Shown here piece by piece: positions 13,501 through 24,892 of a stretch of 64,000 nt of DNA. The position numbers and the translations under genes were made by a program. This DNA comes from Ceratorhiza oryzae-sativae. Taxonomy: Eukaryota > Basidiomycota > Agaricomycetes > Cantharellales > Ceratobasidiaceae. Under the pieces are notes generated by a model, which had not been told where the DNA came from, made no database searches, and saw only the letters and a list, made by a program, of their open reading frames with translations. Where the stretch lies: NCBI GenBank assembly GCA_030998015.1, contig JARWMV010000244.1:558001-622000 (forward strand). The letters run 5' to 3'. Position 1 is the stretch's first letter, and every line of letters begins with the position of its first letter.

Positions 13501-15081
13501 CGAGCTGTGCTGAGGGATGGGCAGGCAGGGGGCGCACGATGGGCGCGATGGGCGCGACGACGAGGAGCGCGGGGGGGAGGGGCGGGGGGTGTTTGGACCA
13601 GGGGCTCGGTGGGATCGGGCCGATGGACACGTGGGGCGAGGCGTCAAAGCTAGATCTGAGGTGCTTCGCGCGGTGATGAACATGCGGTGCAGTGCGTAAT
13701 CGAGTGCTGTCCAGCGCCCAAGGCACGGCATCGGGGGAGCGCCACCTTATCAGGCGGGGGTCTCACCTCCTGTTGTCCCCCCGTGAGACACTGCGGCCGT
13801 CCCGCAGCCGACCAGCTTATTACGTCGGGCCACCGCTGCTTTCTCGCCGTCTGATACGACATGAGGTGCGTCTGTCTGCCGCCCTGCGCCGCCGCTGCTC
13901 ACCCCGCCCCAGTCTCGCAACCACCCACCGCCCCCATGGCCCCCGCCGCACCAGCATCCCCGTCCCCCGCCACATCCACCGCCACCCGTCGCCCCCGCCG
14001 GCCCGCACGACGTCCCCCACCCGCAACTCGTGGCCCCGGTGCAACGAGCCCGGGCCCAGCTCGCCCGCCAGCCCGCCCGGCAACTACACCCTCGCCTGGC
14101 ACTCGGACAGCGACGACAGCGAGTACCGCCGCCCCCGCTCCCGCACCGTCGCCGCCGGCCCCCATGACGTCGAGGCACGCGTCGCCAGAGCACGCCCGCG
14201 ATCCTCGACCACTGCCCTCGACCTCTGCCATCCGTGCTCGGCTTCGCGGGCCTGGCTGGCTTCTGGTTCGCGCAAAGATAGGAGGAAGCAGTCGCAACGC
14301 GCGACGAGGCCCAAGGGTGCACCCAGGCGTGACTCGGGGTACGAGTCGGATGATGCCGATGACGATACCAGCAACGAAGGTGAGAACCGCCTGTTTGTGT
14401 TTGATTCTGCTCCCCCCCCCCCTTCATTTCGACGGATCGGAGCGGTGTTTGTCGGCCACTCCCACGCACTCTATCTTGTCGCTCGCCCATTCGGGCCATG
14501 GCTCGACAATCGCCCTGGGAACATCATGTCGTCCACGCACGCTCCGCCGACATCGGTCCTTGGCTCCCGCCCGTCGCGTCCCGCTTGGACACTGAGCCTA
14601 GTCCACACAGACATCCCGTGATGCGCCAGGGCCGCCTCCGGTCTGCCCTGCCGAGTGCCCGCCAGCCAATGGATGGCCTTCGTCCAGCCTGCTTTAAGCT
14701 CTCTGCTTCGGCAACCCTCCGATCTCGACGCTTCTTGCGATGATCGATGTGTGTAAGCGGGCCCTCGCAAGCCTGCGACCCGCTCGGGTGTTGCACAGAC
14801 GGTGCTCGACCCACTCGTCCTCTTGCACAGCGCACCCACGCAACTTGTCGTGGAGCACTGTGCCAACATATTTTTGTCCTGCCGGCCTTGGAGTATCTCG
14901 CTTCGGAGCGCGGGCCTCTGCTCGATGTGACCGCGTCTCGGCTGGAATATTGGAGCACATTCGATCTTATTTTCGTCCTTCGTCGCTTGTGCAGCTTCGA
15001 TTTTCCCGTTTTGCTGACGCATTTATTCCCTCTCTAGACCCACATTATCCATACGCTGCGCGCACCGAATCTCCTGCTCGT
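10539..15081. other. Gene-poor region with simple repeats and low-complexity DNA
   Basis: About 4.5 kb without a gene I can defend. It holds CA runs (10807-10819 and around 11055-11070), an A-run near 12150, a TTTA repeat near 12331, G-rich low-complexity DNA at 13550-13590, and C-rich DNA around 13870-14060 that is open in several frames at once. One plus frame at about 14070-14380 reads HSDSDDSEYRRPRSR and later DSGYESDDADDDTSNEG before a GTGAG donor. It could be an upstream exon of the next gene or of an independent gene. Confidence 0.4.
10578..10784 (-). other. Possible terminal exon of an unrecognised small gene
   Basis: An open frame just upstream of FAB1 on the same strand encodes a hydrophilic, helix-prone segment (KTYEKVSAPIHELEQYWAM) followed by a Gly/Ser tail and stop. 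A TTCAG acceptor-like site precedes it. Composition is more protein-like than the surrounding DNA, but I recognise no family and cannot find a convincing first exon. It could equally be chance or part of the FAB1 5' region. Confidence 0.2.
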
Positions 15082-17213
15082 ATGACCACACCACATGCTC
15101 CGCCATACCTCTCTTCTTCCCCATCTGGCCGCCCGGGTTCTGGCCACACCTCGCTACTGAGGCCGGACAGCCCGTCAAACGAGTCTTCCGCTTCGACAGA
15201 TGACGATTACCACAGTGGCCAACCGGCAAACGCTGACCCGTACGCCATGGAATACTACTTGGCAAACGATGACACATGGCGTGACATGGAAATATATTCA
15301 CAGTCTTCGGATGAGAGTGCTGACGAACGCGGGATTCACCGGCCCATAAACGAGTTTACCGCTGGGTGAGCGGCTCGTTTATGTCCTATATCATCCGGGG
15401 GATGAACTGACTCTCTCCCCCCTCGAATCAGCTCATCTCACTTGCCCTCATCCGACATGGGTGCATACCACCGACACCACCATCAACTTTCGGCGCGCCG
15501 ACCCCGCCGCCCGCGCATGCCCAAGCGCATTCCCCTCGTCCCCACGTGTTCGAAATCCCGCAAACGTGCGTCGATGCGCGCCGCGTGGAAGATGCGATTT
15601 GGCCGGCTGTTTGAGAGTGACAGCGAGGCCGGGACCGAGGTCGAGGATGAACTGGACTGGGAAGGCTACGAGAGCGCCGACGCTCGTCGCATTGTCGCGC
15701 TCCGGATCCACAAGGCCGGCGGAGGCGATGGACGCAAGGTCATGGAAGGCGGATCTGAGCTCGCGCAGCTGTTGGTCAAGCAGCCTGTCGACCCGGTGCG
15801 GCTCGCACGCAGGGTCCCGCGAGACGACACCGCTGTGCGATCTCGTCCTGGACCCGGACCCGAACCTGAAGACACGTGCCCCACATGCGCGACCATAGCG
15901 TCGCCGCGAACGTCTCCCGCTTCGAGCGAGTCGGCGTCGCTCCTCCCTACCCCGTCTACCCCGCCCACTTCGGTGCCTAGTACCCCATGCGCGTCTTGCG
16001 CCCAACTCTCCCCGCGTGGAGACGTTGCGGGGCTCGCGTCCCCACCGAGCAAGCGCAAGGTCCTGAGCCCGCGTTCCCCACCGTGCAAGACTACCCCACT
16101 CCATGCGGGCACGGATCCACTCACCGTGTTTGCCGTCACGGTCGAACAAGAAAAGCAACGCGACTTTTCGGGTCTCCTCAAACACTCTGCTTTGCCGCGG
16201 CCTTCTTCCCCCTCGATGTTTTCAGGACTGGTGCGAGGCGTCAAGACGTGGATCGGGCGAATCAACAATCTGGTAGACCTTGCGGCTAGTGCGCCTCTTA
16301 CGACTGCGGCTGTCGACGGAACGTGCCCGCTTAGCCCTGTAATGGCCGGCTCGCTCGTCCGAGCAGATGCGACCACTCGATCACGACCGGATGCCCATGT
16401 TCGCCGACGCGCAACGAGCGCACCACCTACCCCCGTGGCCGTCATGGCGCCTCCCCGTACTCATCGACGCCGCCGATCGTTTGCGCGTGCACTGCCCGGA
16501 GCCCCGACGAGCCCATATGGCTATCGTGTACGTCCACAACAAGTCTCGGCTGCGTTCCCAGCCATTGTCGACGAACATCTGGACGGAGACACGGTCAATG
16601 TGGCCGCGACGACGATTCCGATGGAGCTCCAAGACGTGATTGTCCGGCCGATGATACACGAAGAAAAAGAGGAACCTGTTTTGGCTACGCCGACGACCGA
16701 GCCCAAGGCTCCGCCCGAGGGCAAGCGCAAACGTGCGTCCAGATCGCGATCGCGTTCGCCGAGCCGACGCAAAGGGGAAAAGAAGAAGGCAGCCAGAGCG
16801 GCGGAGATTGAGGCCAACATGGATGAAGTCACTCGCTCGCGTGCCGTCGTCGATTCCAAGTATTGGCGTGTGTTGGCCGGGGAGATGGAACAGCGCCGGC
16901 GTGGTGGAGTTGAAGTTGCGTTTATGGTTCGGTGAGTGTCTTTTTTGTGTGCTTCTATCACGCATATACTTACTGGTCGGGCTGTAGACTGGCTGTAGAA
17001 GAAGGTCGGAACCTGCCCATTTTCACGAGCGAGGAGCAGCAGGCCAAAACGGGCGAGATTGTGGTTGGTGGAGTGTGGAAGGCGTCGCTTGCTAGGTGGC
17101 GTGTTGGTGGCGTGGGCAAGGGTCAGACGAGGATCCGGAGCGGGTTGATCAACGAGCTGTACAGTGGAGAGGGGTCGGATGTCGTCTCTGATTCTTCGAG
17201 TTCGATGATGTGA
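15082..17213 (+). CDS. Unrecognised Ser/Arg/Pro-rich basic protein
   Basis: Three exons fit well: 15082-15365, 15432-16931 and 16988-17213, with GTGAGC/CAG and GTGAGT/TAG introns that keep the frame, giving about 670 residues. The N-terminus is acidic (SSASTDDDYHS, DESADERG). The middle is Ser/Pro-rich and carries two CxxC pairs (CPTC, CASC). An RS-like basic block (SRSRSRSPSRRKGEKKKA) follows. The C-terminus is the best-ordered part (SKYWRVLAGEMEQRR, then FTSEEQQAKTGEIVVGGVW across the last intron). No domain is recognised. The basic RS block suggests a nuclear or RNA-linked protein, which is inference only. The start is the first ATG in a long open frame; an exon further upstream cannot be excluded. 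Confidence 0.6.
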
Positions 17214-20200
17214 TGTGTGGCAGTGGAGTATTAGGCACAGAGTGAGAGTAAGAGAAAGAGGTGTGCGTGCGCTATCTTGCTATTTTCTGTTGTTTCTGTC
17301 ATTCCCATGCATACACCAGGCCTTTTTCATTTCGCAAGTTTCTTTCTCTCTTCTGCAGTCTTTTGTGTATGTTATTTGTACTAGTACGGTTTGCATGGAT
17401 GGCTTGTGGAGTGGAGTGTACTTTTACGTCCGGTATATGATTACTTGAAAGACATCTGAGTTGGTTTGAAAATGATTGATGTGGATAATGAAAAGTATTC
17501 GGAAGTCCCCCGGAATGTGTGTGTTTGCCGCAGACCTGTCACGCATATGTGGACAGATGAAAGGGATGTTATTGGTCACCGGTAATTCTACCACACTGGT
17601 GTTGACCGATAGGGGCTTTTGTTGACAGCTTCGCCTGTCAACGCCACAATCTGGGCGATCCAAAGCCACCGTTGTCGATGCGGCGTTAAAAACAAGGGCG
17701 CATCTGAGATTAAGACTTATCGACCATCGCGTAAGAGAACTCGACAATGGGTGTGGCCATGCCCGCAAGACGCCCCGGTTCACCGCCTGAAAACACGGTC
17801 CGAGTACGCGATGAAAATTAGACTAGAGATGGTGCGGAACGGTGAGGAGGATGTGCTCGTTAGACCCTATTCACTTGGTGTGGTCGACCCTGGGGGGGCA
17901 GCAGCACTCCGCAAAAGTGTTGTATGATTAGCTTACTCCGCGAACAAGTGTTGTATGTTTGTTGTGCGGGTTTAGCCTTTTTCGGGGACCAGGGTTTCCG
18001 TCTTTCCGCTCCCGAGTTTTTGCGCTCAACATCGACGTCCACCGAGCTCGACGGGTACCGCCACCAAGGGCGGGTGCGAGCTCACCATGATTCCGAAACA
18101 TTTGTGTCGCATGCGATGCGCGGCATTGGAATGTCACTGATATATTCACCCAAAGTGATGGGTCATCCTTTTTCAGCTTGTCGCCCTACGCCTTGAAGAG
18201 ACACCAATCGATATAGCGTACAGCGGCGGAGGCGCACCCCGTTGAGCCACATAGATTATCCGCGGGGTGTCTGAGTCTATACTCGTTCGAAGGGACATCA
18301 TGTTCGAACCCGATTCGTTTTTTGCCTTTGTGGTCCGCCTCGGGTTTGCGCGCATCTGCGGCACATACCACTCGTATTTCCTTGCATTTTCAGGGACCGA
18401 CAGTGCACACGAAGGTTCGACTGTTCCTCATTCAAACGTTCAAACGGCGACTGGGGAAGATTAGGCTCGGAAACATCTCTGCTCGAATGGGGTCAGTCTC
18501 ATGTCTCGCCGCAGGTAGGGAGGGAGACAGAGAAAAGAGAAAGGCGACGCGCGTTGTGACGGAATTAATCGAGACTGGAGGGTGGGCGGCTGCGTTTGGG
18601 TGACCCAATTCATTCATCTAGGGAAAAAAAAACGCGAGCCATTGATTATCGGAGTCTCAACACCTTCCCCACCATGATCCACCTTACCTTTTTGCGCTTG
18701 ATGCCCGGGCTATACTTTGTCGGTACCTTGACCAGCCGCGCTCTGTTCGCTTCTTCCGACCCGCCGACGCGATGTACCTAATGCAAGTATCTTCATTTTT
18801 TTCATTTACATCGTGGTATTGCGACCGTGGCATCATATCGAGGCATAGTTATCTTTGTCAGTACGGAGCACTAAAGATAAAGTTTTGTGTTCTAGAACGT
18901 GCAGGCTCGGACGGCTTCTGTTAGTTACATCCCACTGTGCTCACATTGCCCCTATCTTTGCCCGACCTACCAATCGCTGTTATTCGCCTTGGAGTATTAC
19001 ACTCACGTGCTTCCGTCTTGCCGACAATGACAGCACCTGATCCTAAATGGATTCCGCTCACTCGAGGCATGGCTCAACCACGCTGCTATCGAGTGTTATC
19101 CCGTTCATCAAACTCCGATGGGTCGCCCCTCGAATATCACTCGAGGAAGAATACTATGCCAAGATACTTTCTTTTCGCTCGTGGGTGTTTGAGCTACTTT
19201 TTTCTCGAGCTCCGACGTAGCGCTCGTTAGGACGGCTGCCTTGTTTGAGTCGCGATTTAGGTTCTAAATCGTATTCGCCAGGCCCGTGTCCTACATGGCA
19301 TCCATATCGGGTTACATGCAGGCGGAGCTTTGCGGGAATGTAGCTCGCTGTGATTCGTTTTGGATTGGACTAGACCATATACCTTGGATATCTTTCCTTG
19401 CATCCAAGTACATCGACTATCCGACATACGCCGGGTTTGTTTTTGCTATGTGCTAACGACCCGTTCGTTCGGTTCGTTCTGGACCTCGATCGTGGCTGAA
19501 TGGGCACAGCTTCTGCGGTAAACGTCACTTATCATCCGGCGTGTGCTTTGGGCTCATGGAGGAAGCGCCCTCGAGTCCAAAAGACAAATATCGGCGCTGG
19601 CCAGTAAACATGCTGCATCGAGTATGTTCTCATTTGTATTTGGGGATAGTCTAACCCATGGCAGGTTATTGCGTCCCTGTTATGGAATGCTTACGCACGA
19701 ACGGCTGGTCTGGCCGCGGTGAGGGCATGGTCGGAATTGTTTAAGCTGTGAGCTTCTGAAATTTCACGCTGCCCAGCAGGCTGATAACCTCAGATCATGC
19801 ACTGATAGCAGCATCAAGTTCTCAGATGAATCCTTGACCACATGGCGGCCGGTCGGCGCCCCTGCTTGCCTGCTTTTTTGTCTGAAAACCAAAGGCCGGC
19901 TCGCGATTTGGCTTTGGAGGGACTTTTGACTGGAGTACACATCCATCCTCCCCGACCTCATGCCCATTTCTATTGAATTAGCTATGATTCCCATCAGACT
20001 GCACGCCGGGCTCAGGGTATGGGAACGAATGGATACCCTCTACATGAACCTCAGACTATGATGTCTCGTTAGACTCCGGTGATCTCCGGGAATATATGTA
20101 TTCCGCTGAACGACACCAAGGAAACCCCTGTGTTACCGATGTGATTTGGCTCAACCCGCACGATGAGGAATCGGGTGCGACCAGTGGCGCGCCGATGACT

Positions 20201-20473
20201 GACTTTTGCAATACAGCAGTGCTCTCCATTCACTCGAAGGATACTGACAGGTTAGCCGTTCTTCTGGTACGTGGAGTGGGATGTCGGACCGTTGGCTGTT
20301 TATTCAAGTTGCCTTGGCACGGTCCGCGCCTATTGGGTCTTCAGAACGTATAAAGCGCTCAGCGTAGCGAATGTTCCCCTCCTCAGGCACTTTACGATCG
20401 GCCTAATTTTTCTTCCCCTCATACCCTTTCCCCTTTTTCTTTTCGCCTTTTTCATTTGTATATTCAACCCTTC
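17214..20473. other. Gene-poor region, 3.2 kb
   Basis: No open frame here shows a known domain, credible splice pattern or coding composition. The first ~250 bases are T-rich and probably contain the 3' UTR of the preceding gene. The last ~130 bases contain a TATAAAG box at 20349-20355 that fits the promoter of the dsRBD gene starting at 20474. Confidence 0.45.
20349..20355 (+). promoter_or_regulatory. TATA-like box upstream of dsRBD gene A
   Basis: TATAAAG lies about 120 bases before the proposed ATG at 20474, followed by a pyrimidine-rich tract as often seen at fungal start sites. Confidence 0.35.
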
Positions 20474-21202
20474 ATGATGGCTTGTGAGTATACCCCAACG
20501 ATAAGAGATCGACTGGACTCATACCCTACCCAGACTCTGTTAACCCGGACGACTGTAAGCCAGAGTGCGCAATGCCGACTTGATTGTGCTCATCTGTCTT
20601 ACCCTAGTTGTTATGCAATTGAACAACTTGCTCCAAGCCAAAGGCAAGTTGAATACTCTTTCTTGGAAGGAATCTGCATCGGGTAAGCATAATTTGTATG
20701 TCCTGTTTTGACAACGAAATGCGACATCGATTTCCAGGACCTGCTCATGGCCCCGAGTGGACGATCGCAGCTGTGAGTAACATCTCGATCAATATTCGCG
20801 GTTACTAGTACTTATTTGTTATGCCCTGATGCAGCTTAGTGCGTCCTTTATCTCCCCAGTCACTGACATGCATGTTGATGATGCGATGTCATCTCTGCGG
20901 AATTTCAGTCAAGTAAGCGTATTTCGGCTATTTGTCCCGCGACTGGGCGCAAGTACTGAAATATCCTGTTTCTTAGCGGCCAGGAATATGGTTGGGGGAC
21001 CCATAGGACAAAACAGGTAGCATCCGGTCTGTTGACCCACCAGTGATAATCTGACTAACCTAAACGATAACCAGGGAGCTCGACATGAGGCGGCACGAAT
21101 GACCTTGCAGAATTTGGCGTAAGCACCGCGCCGGATCTCTATTCCCTAAACTAGCACTTATCACATACACGTTCCAGCATGCTGGATATGGTTGATGATT
21201 GA
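20474..21202 (+). CDS. Mini double-stranded-RNA-binding protein A
   Basis: A gene of several tiny exons: 20474-20483, 20608-20682, 20738-20772, an exon ending at 20912, one from about 20978 to 21016, one ending at 21119, and a last one ending with TGA at 21202. Joined, they give one dsRBD and little else: QLNNLLQAKGKLNTLSW, SASGPAHGPEWTIAA, VNGQEYGWGTHRTKQ, GARHEAARMTLQNLA, then a short acidic tail. The helix 1, GPxHxPxW strand, YGxG turn and KQxAxxEAA helix 2 of a canonical dsRBD are all present, so binding of dsRNA is likely. The left border of the exon ending at 20912 is uncertain: the acceptor at 20859 keeps the frame but adds about 16 residues not seen in other dsRBDs. Confidence 0.7.
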
Positions 21203-21763
21203 GCGTTGAGCTTTGGGAGCTGTGGGCCTCGGCGGCGACAGACGACACATCCGAGTCGGCGCCGTGGTTCGTGTACATCTTCACCGGTATTCATTTATCT
21301 GTTTCCCTTTCTTCTATCGCGGTTGTGTTTGTTGACCACCCCTCGGAATGTACGTTGTACACTGCCGCACTGTATCGCAACTACTCTAATGCGATTGCTT
21401 CCTGACTGATCGCCACTTTGCCTGGAAAGGATGCTGCGCTCACCCGAATGGAAAATAGGTATATATTGGGGCCCCATTCTGAGGATTTTCCACCCCGACA
21501 AGGGGCACATCACGGGAAAAACGTTTATTTCGTTCGGTAGCTCGTCAAGGCGCATACACGCTGCACATTTTTGGGATCGTAGCTCAGGGTCCAGCTGACG
21601 TAAGGGACACGTCTATCGTCATGTGTGGTCTCCCACAACCAGCGCTCGTCCTCGGCAACTCAAATCGTGGCTGGCAGAGGCAAGCAAGCACCCGGAAAGT
21701 AGCAAATTTATTGCCCACTGTAGAAATTCTGTTGCTTTCTCTCAAACGCGATTAGTTTGTGAG

Positions 21764-24700
21764 ATGGCAGACGCGGCGGTCGTTGACGATCGTGCAGCCA
21801 AGGCCGCGCGAGCAAAAGCTCTAGTAGGTCACTGATTGTTCGAACTCATTAAAATAAACTCATAAACGCGATCAGCTCAAAAGCAGACAAAAGAAGAAGG
21901 CCGGGGCTACACCAGGCGCATCGGGCGCTCCGGTTGGTCTCTCGTCCCTCAGGCACTCTACAGTTGCGTCTCCGAGCCAAGATGGATCTGTATTATCCTA
22001 TGCGCCTTCGGAGACTGCGGACGATAACAAGAGCGAGGCGAGTGTAAATGTAGCTGAGCAGTCACCAGTGTACGTATATTCTGTCCTACCCAGTATTCAA
22101 AACCATGATCTCGCATCTTTCTAGGGCTACCAAACCTCAGTCGACCATCGTTATGTCTCCCTCTGAAGCCCCTATACCAATTTCGCGACCTTCGTCCAGC
22201 GCTCGTAATCATGGCGATGTCAGCAGCCTATTTTCGCCCAGCCAACCCGCAACCGGGTTTCGTTCGGCGTCGTCTTTATTTGGTGGCGACGATACGCCTG
22301 CATTCAGTCCCGGACCCTCACCGGGAGAGATTGCGCTGTCCCAATCCGAACTCGAGAGGACCCGTGCCGAATTGCAAGAGGTTCGGACGCAACTCCAAGA
22401 TGTCGAAGCTCGTCTCGAGTCGGCGCAGGCAGCTGTGAAAGCGGCCGAGCACGCTTCGAAGCGCGCAAACGAGGCAACTAAGATTGCTGAGGAAGGCGCA
22501 AGACGCACGGCTGAAGAGTTGCGCAAGGCGAATGCTCTGATCGAGGAAATCCGTGAGGATCAGCATGTGGCGCGTGAAGACGCTGCAGCGAGCTACGAGG
22601 CTATGCGAGCCACCGAGGCAGCGAAACGACAGGCGGAAGAAGAGCTAGTTAGTATTAGGAAGGAGTTGACCCAAGTGAAGGACACAATGACGACGGAACG
22701 AGAAACCACTGCCAAAGAGATCGAGGCGTTGAGGTCAGAGCTCGAGGCCGCAAATTCTTTGAGCGCCCAACGCCAAAGTACCATTTCCCTACTAGTGGAG
22801 GAGAAATCCAATTTGAGCTCACAGCTCGCATACCTTGAAGATTTAGAAGCTCGTACGTCTATGATTCATTCGTGCCGTTTAACTTCGGCGTGGGGTTAAA
22901 CTTTTCATAGGTAGCCAGGAAGTCAACCGTACACTTGAAGATGCTCAGACCTCGAATGAAAAGCTCAACGCCCGGGTTAACGAGTTAGAAACCAGTTTGA
23001 GGGCAGCGGTCGCTACTTCTGAGGAACTTACCGCTAAAGAACGAGAGGCTAGCGACCGTGCACGAGAACTCGTAAGCGAAAGTCGGCTTCAAACATCTGT
23101 TCAAAAACTAATGCTTAAATTCAGGAGCGCTTATCAACGCACTCCACCAGGACGATTACTGATCTACAAGCCGAGCTCAAGGACCAGAGAGCTCGTGTGC
23201 GCGAATTAGAGGAACAGATTCAGGCCGATGATCGGGTCGACGTGTTGGAGAGGAACCTCAAGAGTATGCAGGATCGTTCAGAGGAGCTAGAGGAGAAATT
23301 CAACAAGAGCAAACAGGTGCGTCGAGGGCAACTAGCACCTTGCGCTATATTAATAGCTCCGTTCGACCCAGCTTGCCACAAAACTCAAGACCGAACGAGA
23401 TTCTTTCGAGACTCGCTACACTGAGGCCGAAGCGAATTTGGGGGAATTGCAACGCAAGTATGGCGAGTTGGAATCGGAACGCGATTCGCTACGTTCCGAG
23501 TATTCCGCTCTCAAGACTGCCCATGAGGCCCTCGAATCGGCCCAGCAAGGGCTCAACAATCGCTTGGAAGGTCTCGAAAAGCAGCTCGAACAAGCTGCAA
23601 AGGATGCCAAGGACGCCGATGCAACTCATAGCAGCATCCAACAGCAGCTCAATGAAGCGCTAGCCCTGGCTGCTCGGGGAGCTAGCACCGAATCAGCTTT
23701 GGCAGCTTTGCAAGCCGAAAATGAAGGACTGCTAGCTAATCTTGCCGAAATGAGACCGAAAATTGTGGAGCTAACAGAGACAAAACTCACGCTCGGCGAA
23801 ACTATTGAAGCGCGAGACGCTTCGATACGTACCTACGAATCGCAACTGAAGACTCTTGAAACGGAGCTAGCTGACGCCCATTCTCGCATTGATGAGTTTA
23901 GTGGTCAATCGGGAATGGCTGCCGGCCGCGCCTCGGAGCTCGAAGAACAGTTGCAGAAGGAGAAGCTTGCGGTTTCCCAGGCATACACTGCGTATGAGCA
24001 GCTTCAAGCTCGGCTTGGACTTGTGGAACAACAGTTCAAGGAATCCGAATCCTCTCGGAACGATTTGCGCGTGCGTGCGGAGCAGAGCGAGAAGAAGGCG
24101 GCTCAAATCGATGCGGACCTCGAGCGACGGACGCGCGAAGTAACTTCCTTGCTGGAAGAAATTGAATCGCGAAACAAGGAGGTTGTCGAGTTACGTTCGT
24201 TCCTAGAGCGCAGCCGGGCCGACGTCGAGGCAGCTAATAACGAGATTGCAATTCGAGAAGACACACTCGCACGGTTGCGCGTCAATGGCGCTAAATCTCC
24301 GGCGCATGATCCTGCCACACTTGCTGGAGAAACCCTCGAGCTCGAATTGTCCACCATGCGGTCTCGCGTTCGTACTCTGGAGGCTGAGGCCTTCGATGCT
24401 CATGCGCGGGAACATGCGCTTCAACGGCAAGTCGCGGAATTACAGAGCCAGATCCAGCGAATGGATTCACGTGCGACATCTGGGCTAGGAGCTGGGCATT
24501 CCAGTGGGTTTGGGGCCCCAGACAAACGACATGGCTCGCATCGGACTTCTGGCGAGCTGGAGAACACGCGTTCTGGCGTGGGGAGTGCACGTGCTACCAC
24601 GCCCATCGGTACACCACGTACGATCAGGCTTTCTGCCTTAGACGCATCTTTGCCCCCCGAGACCCGAAACAAACGAGCCGTAAGCTTGAACATGCTCCGT

Positions 24701-24892
24701 GCACGTATCATAAGCGAAATGGCCAGCGGCGCAAGTGGGGTTTCGCCCAACATTCGTCTCACTAGTATCGGAGAAGAACCTACTGGTACGACACGCGGGC
24801 ACGAAAGTGGCATCAACTTGATGGGTGGAGGGGATGACGAGGCACATGTCTTTTGGTGTAGTGCTTGTGAAGGGGAACTAGTGGTATTATAG
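21764..24892 (+). CDS. Golgin-like long coiled-coil protein
   Basis: Six exons (21764-21823, 21876-22069, 22125-22852, 22911-23071, 23125-23316, 23372-24892), all with frame-keeping GT-AG introns. The N-terminus is short and basic (RAAKAARAKALLKSRQKKK), similar in style to golgins of the GM130 type. A Ser/Pro-rich linker follows. From about 22330 to 24470 the protein is almost unbroken heptad coiled coil rich in E, L, A, R, Q and K. The C-terminus is non-coiled, Gly/Ser-rich, with a conserved-looking end (EAHVFWCSACEGELVVL). Such proteins tether vesicles at the Golgi; that role is inferred from architecture because coiled coils alone cannot fix the family. The start is the first ATG of exon 1. 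Confidence 0.7.

Noticed and set aside
13415..13731. Proline-rich open frames on the minus strand
   Set aside because: They mirror the G-rich low-complexity DNA; no splice sites or domains support them.
14231..14275. Hydrophobic stretch (SVLGFAGLAGFWFAQ) as a transmembrane anchor
   Set aside because: It lies in a frame that stops at once and overlaps a different, more plausible frame; C-rich composition makes several frames open here.
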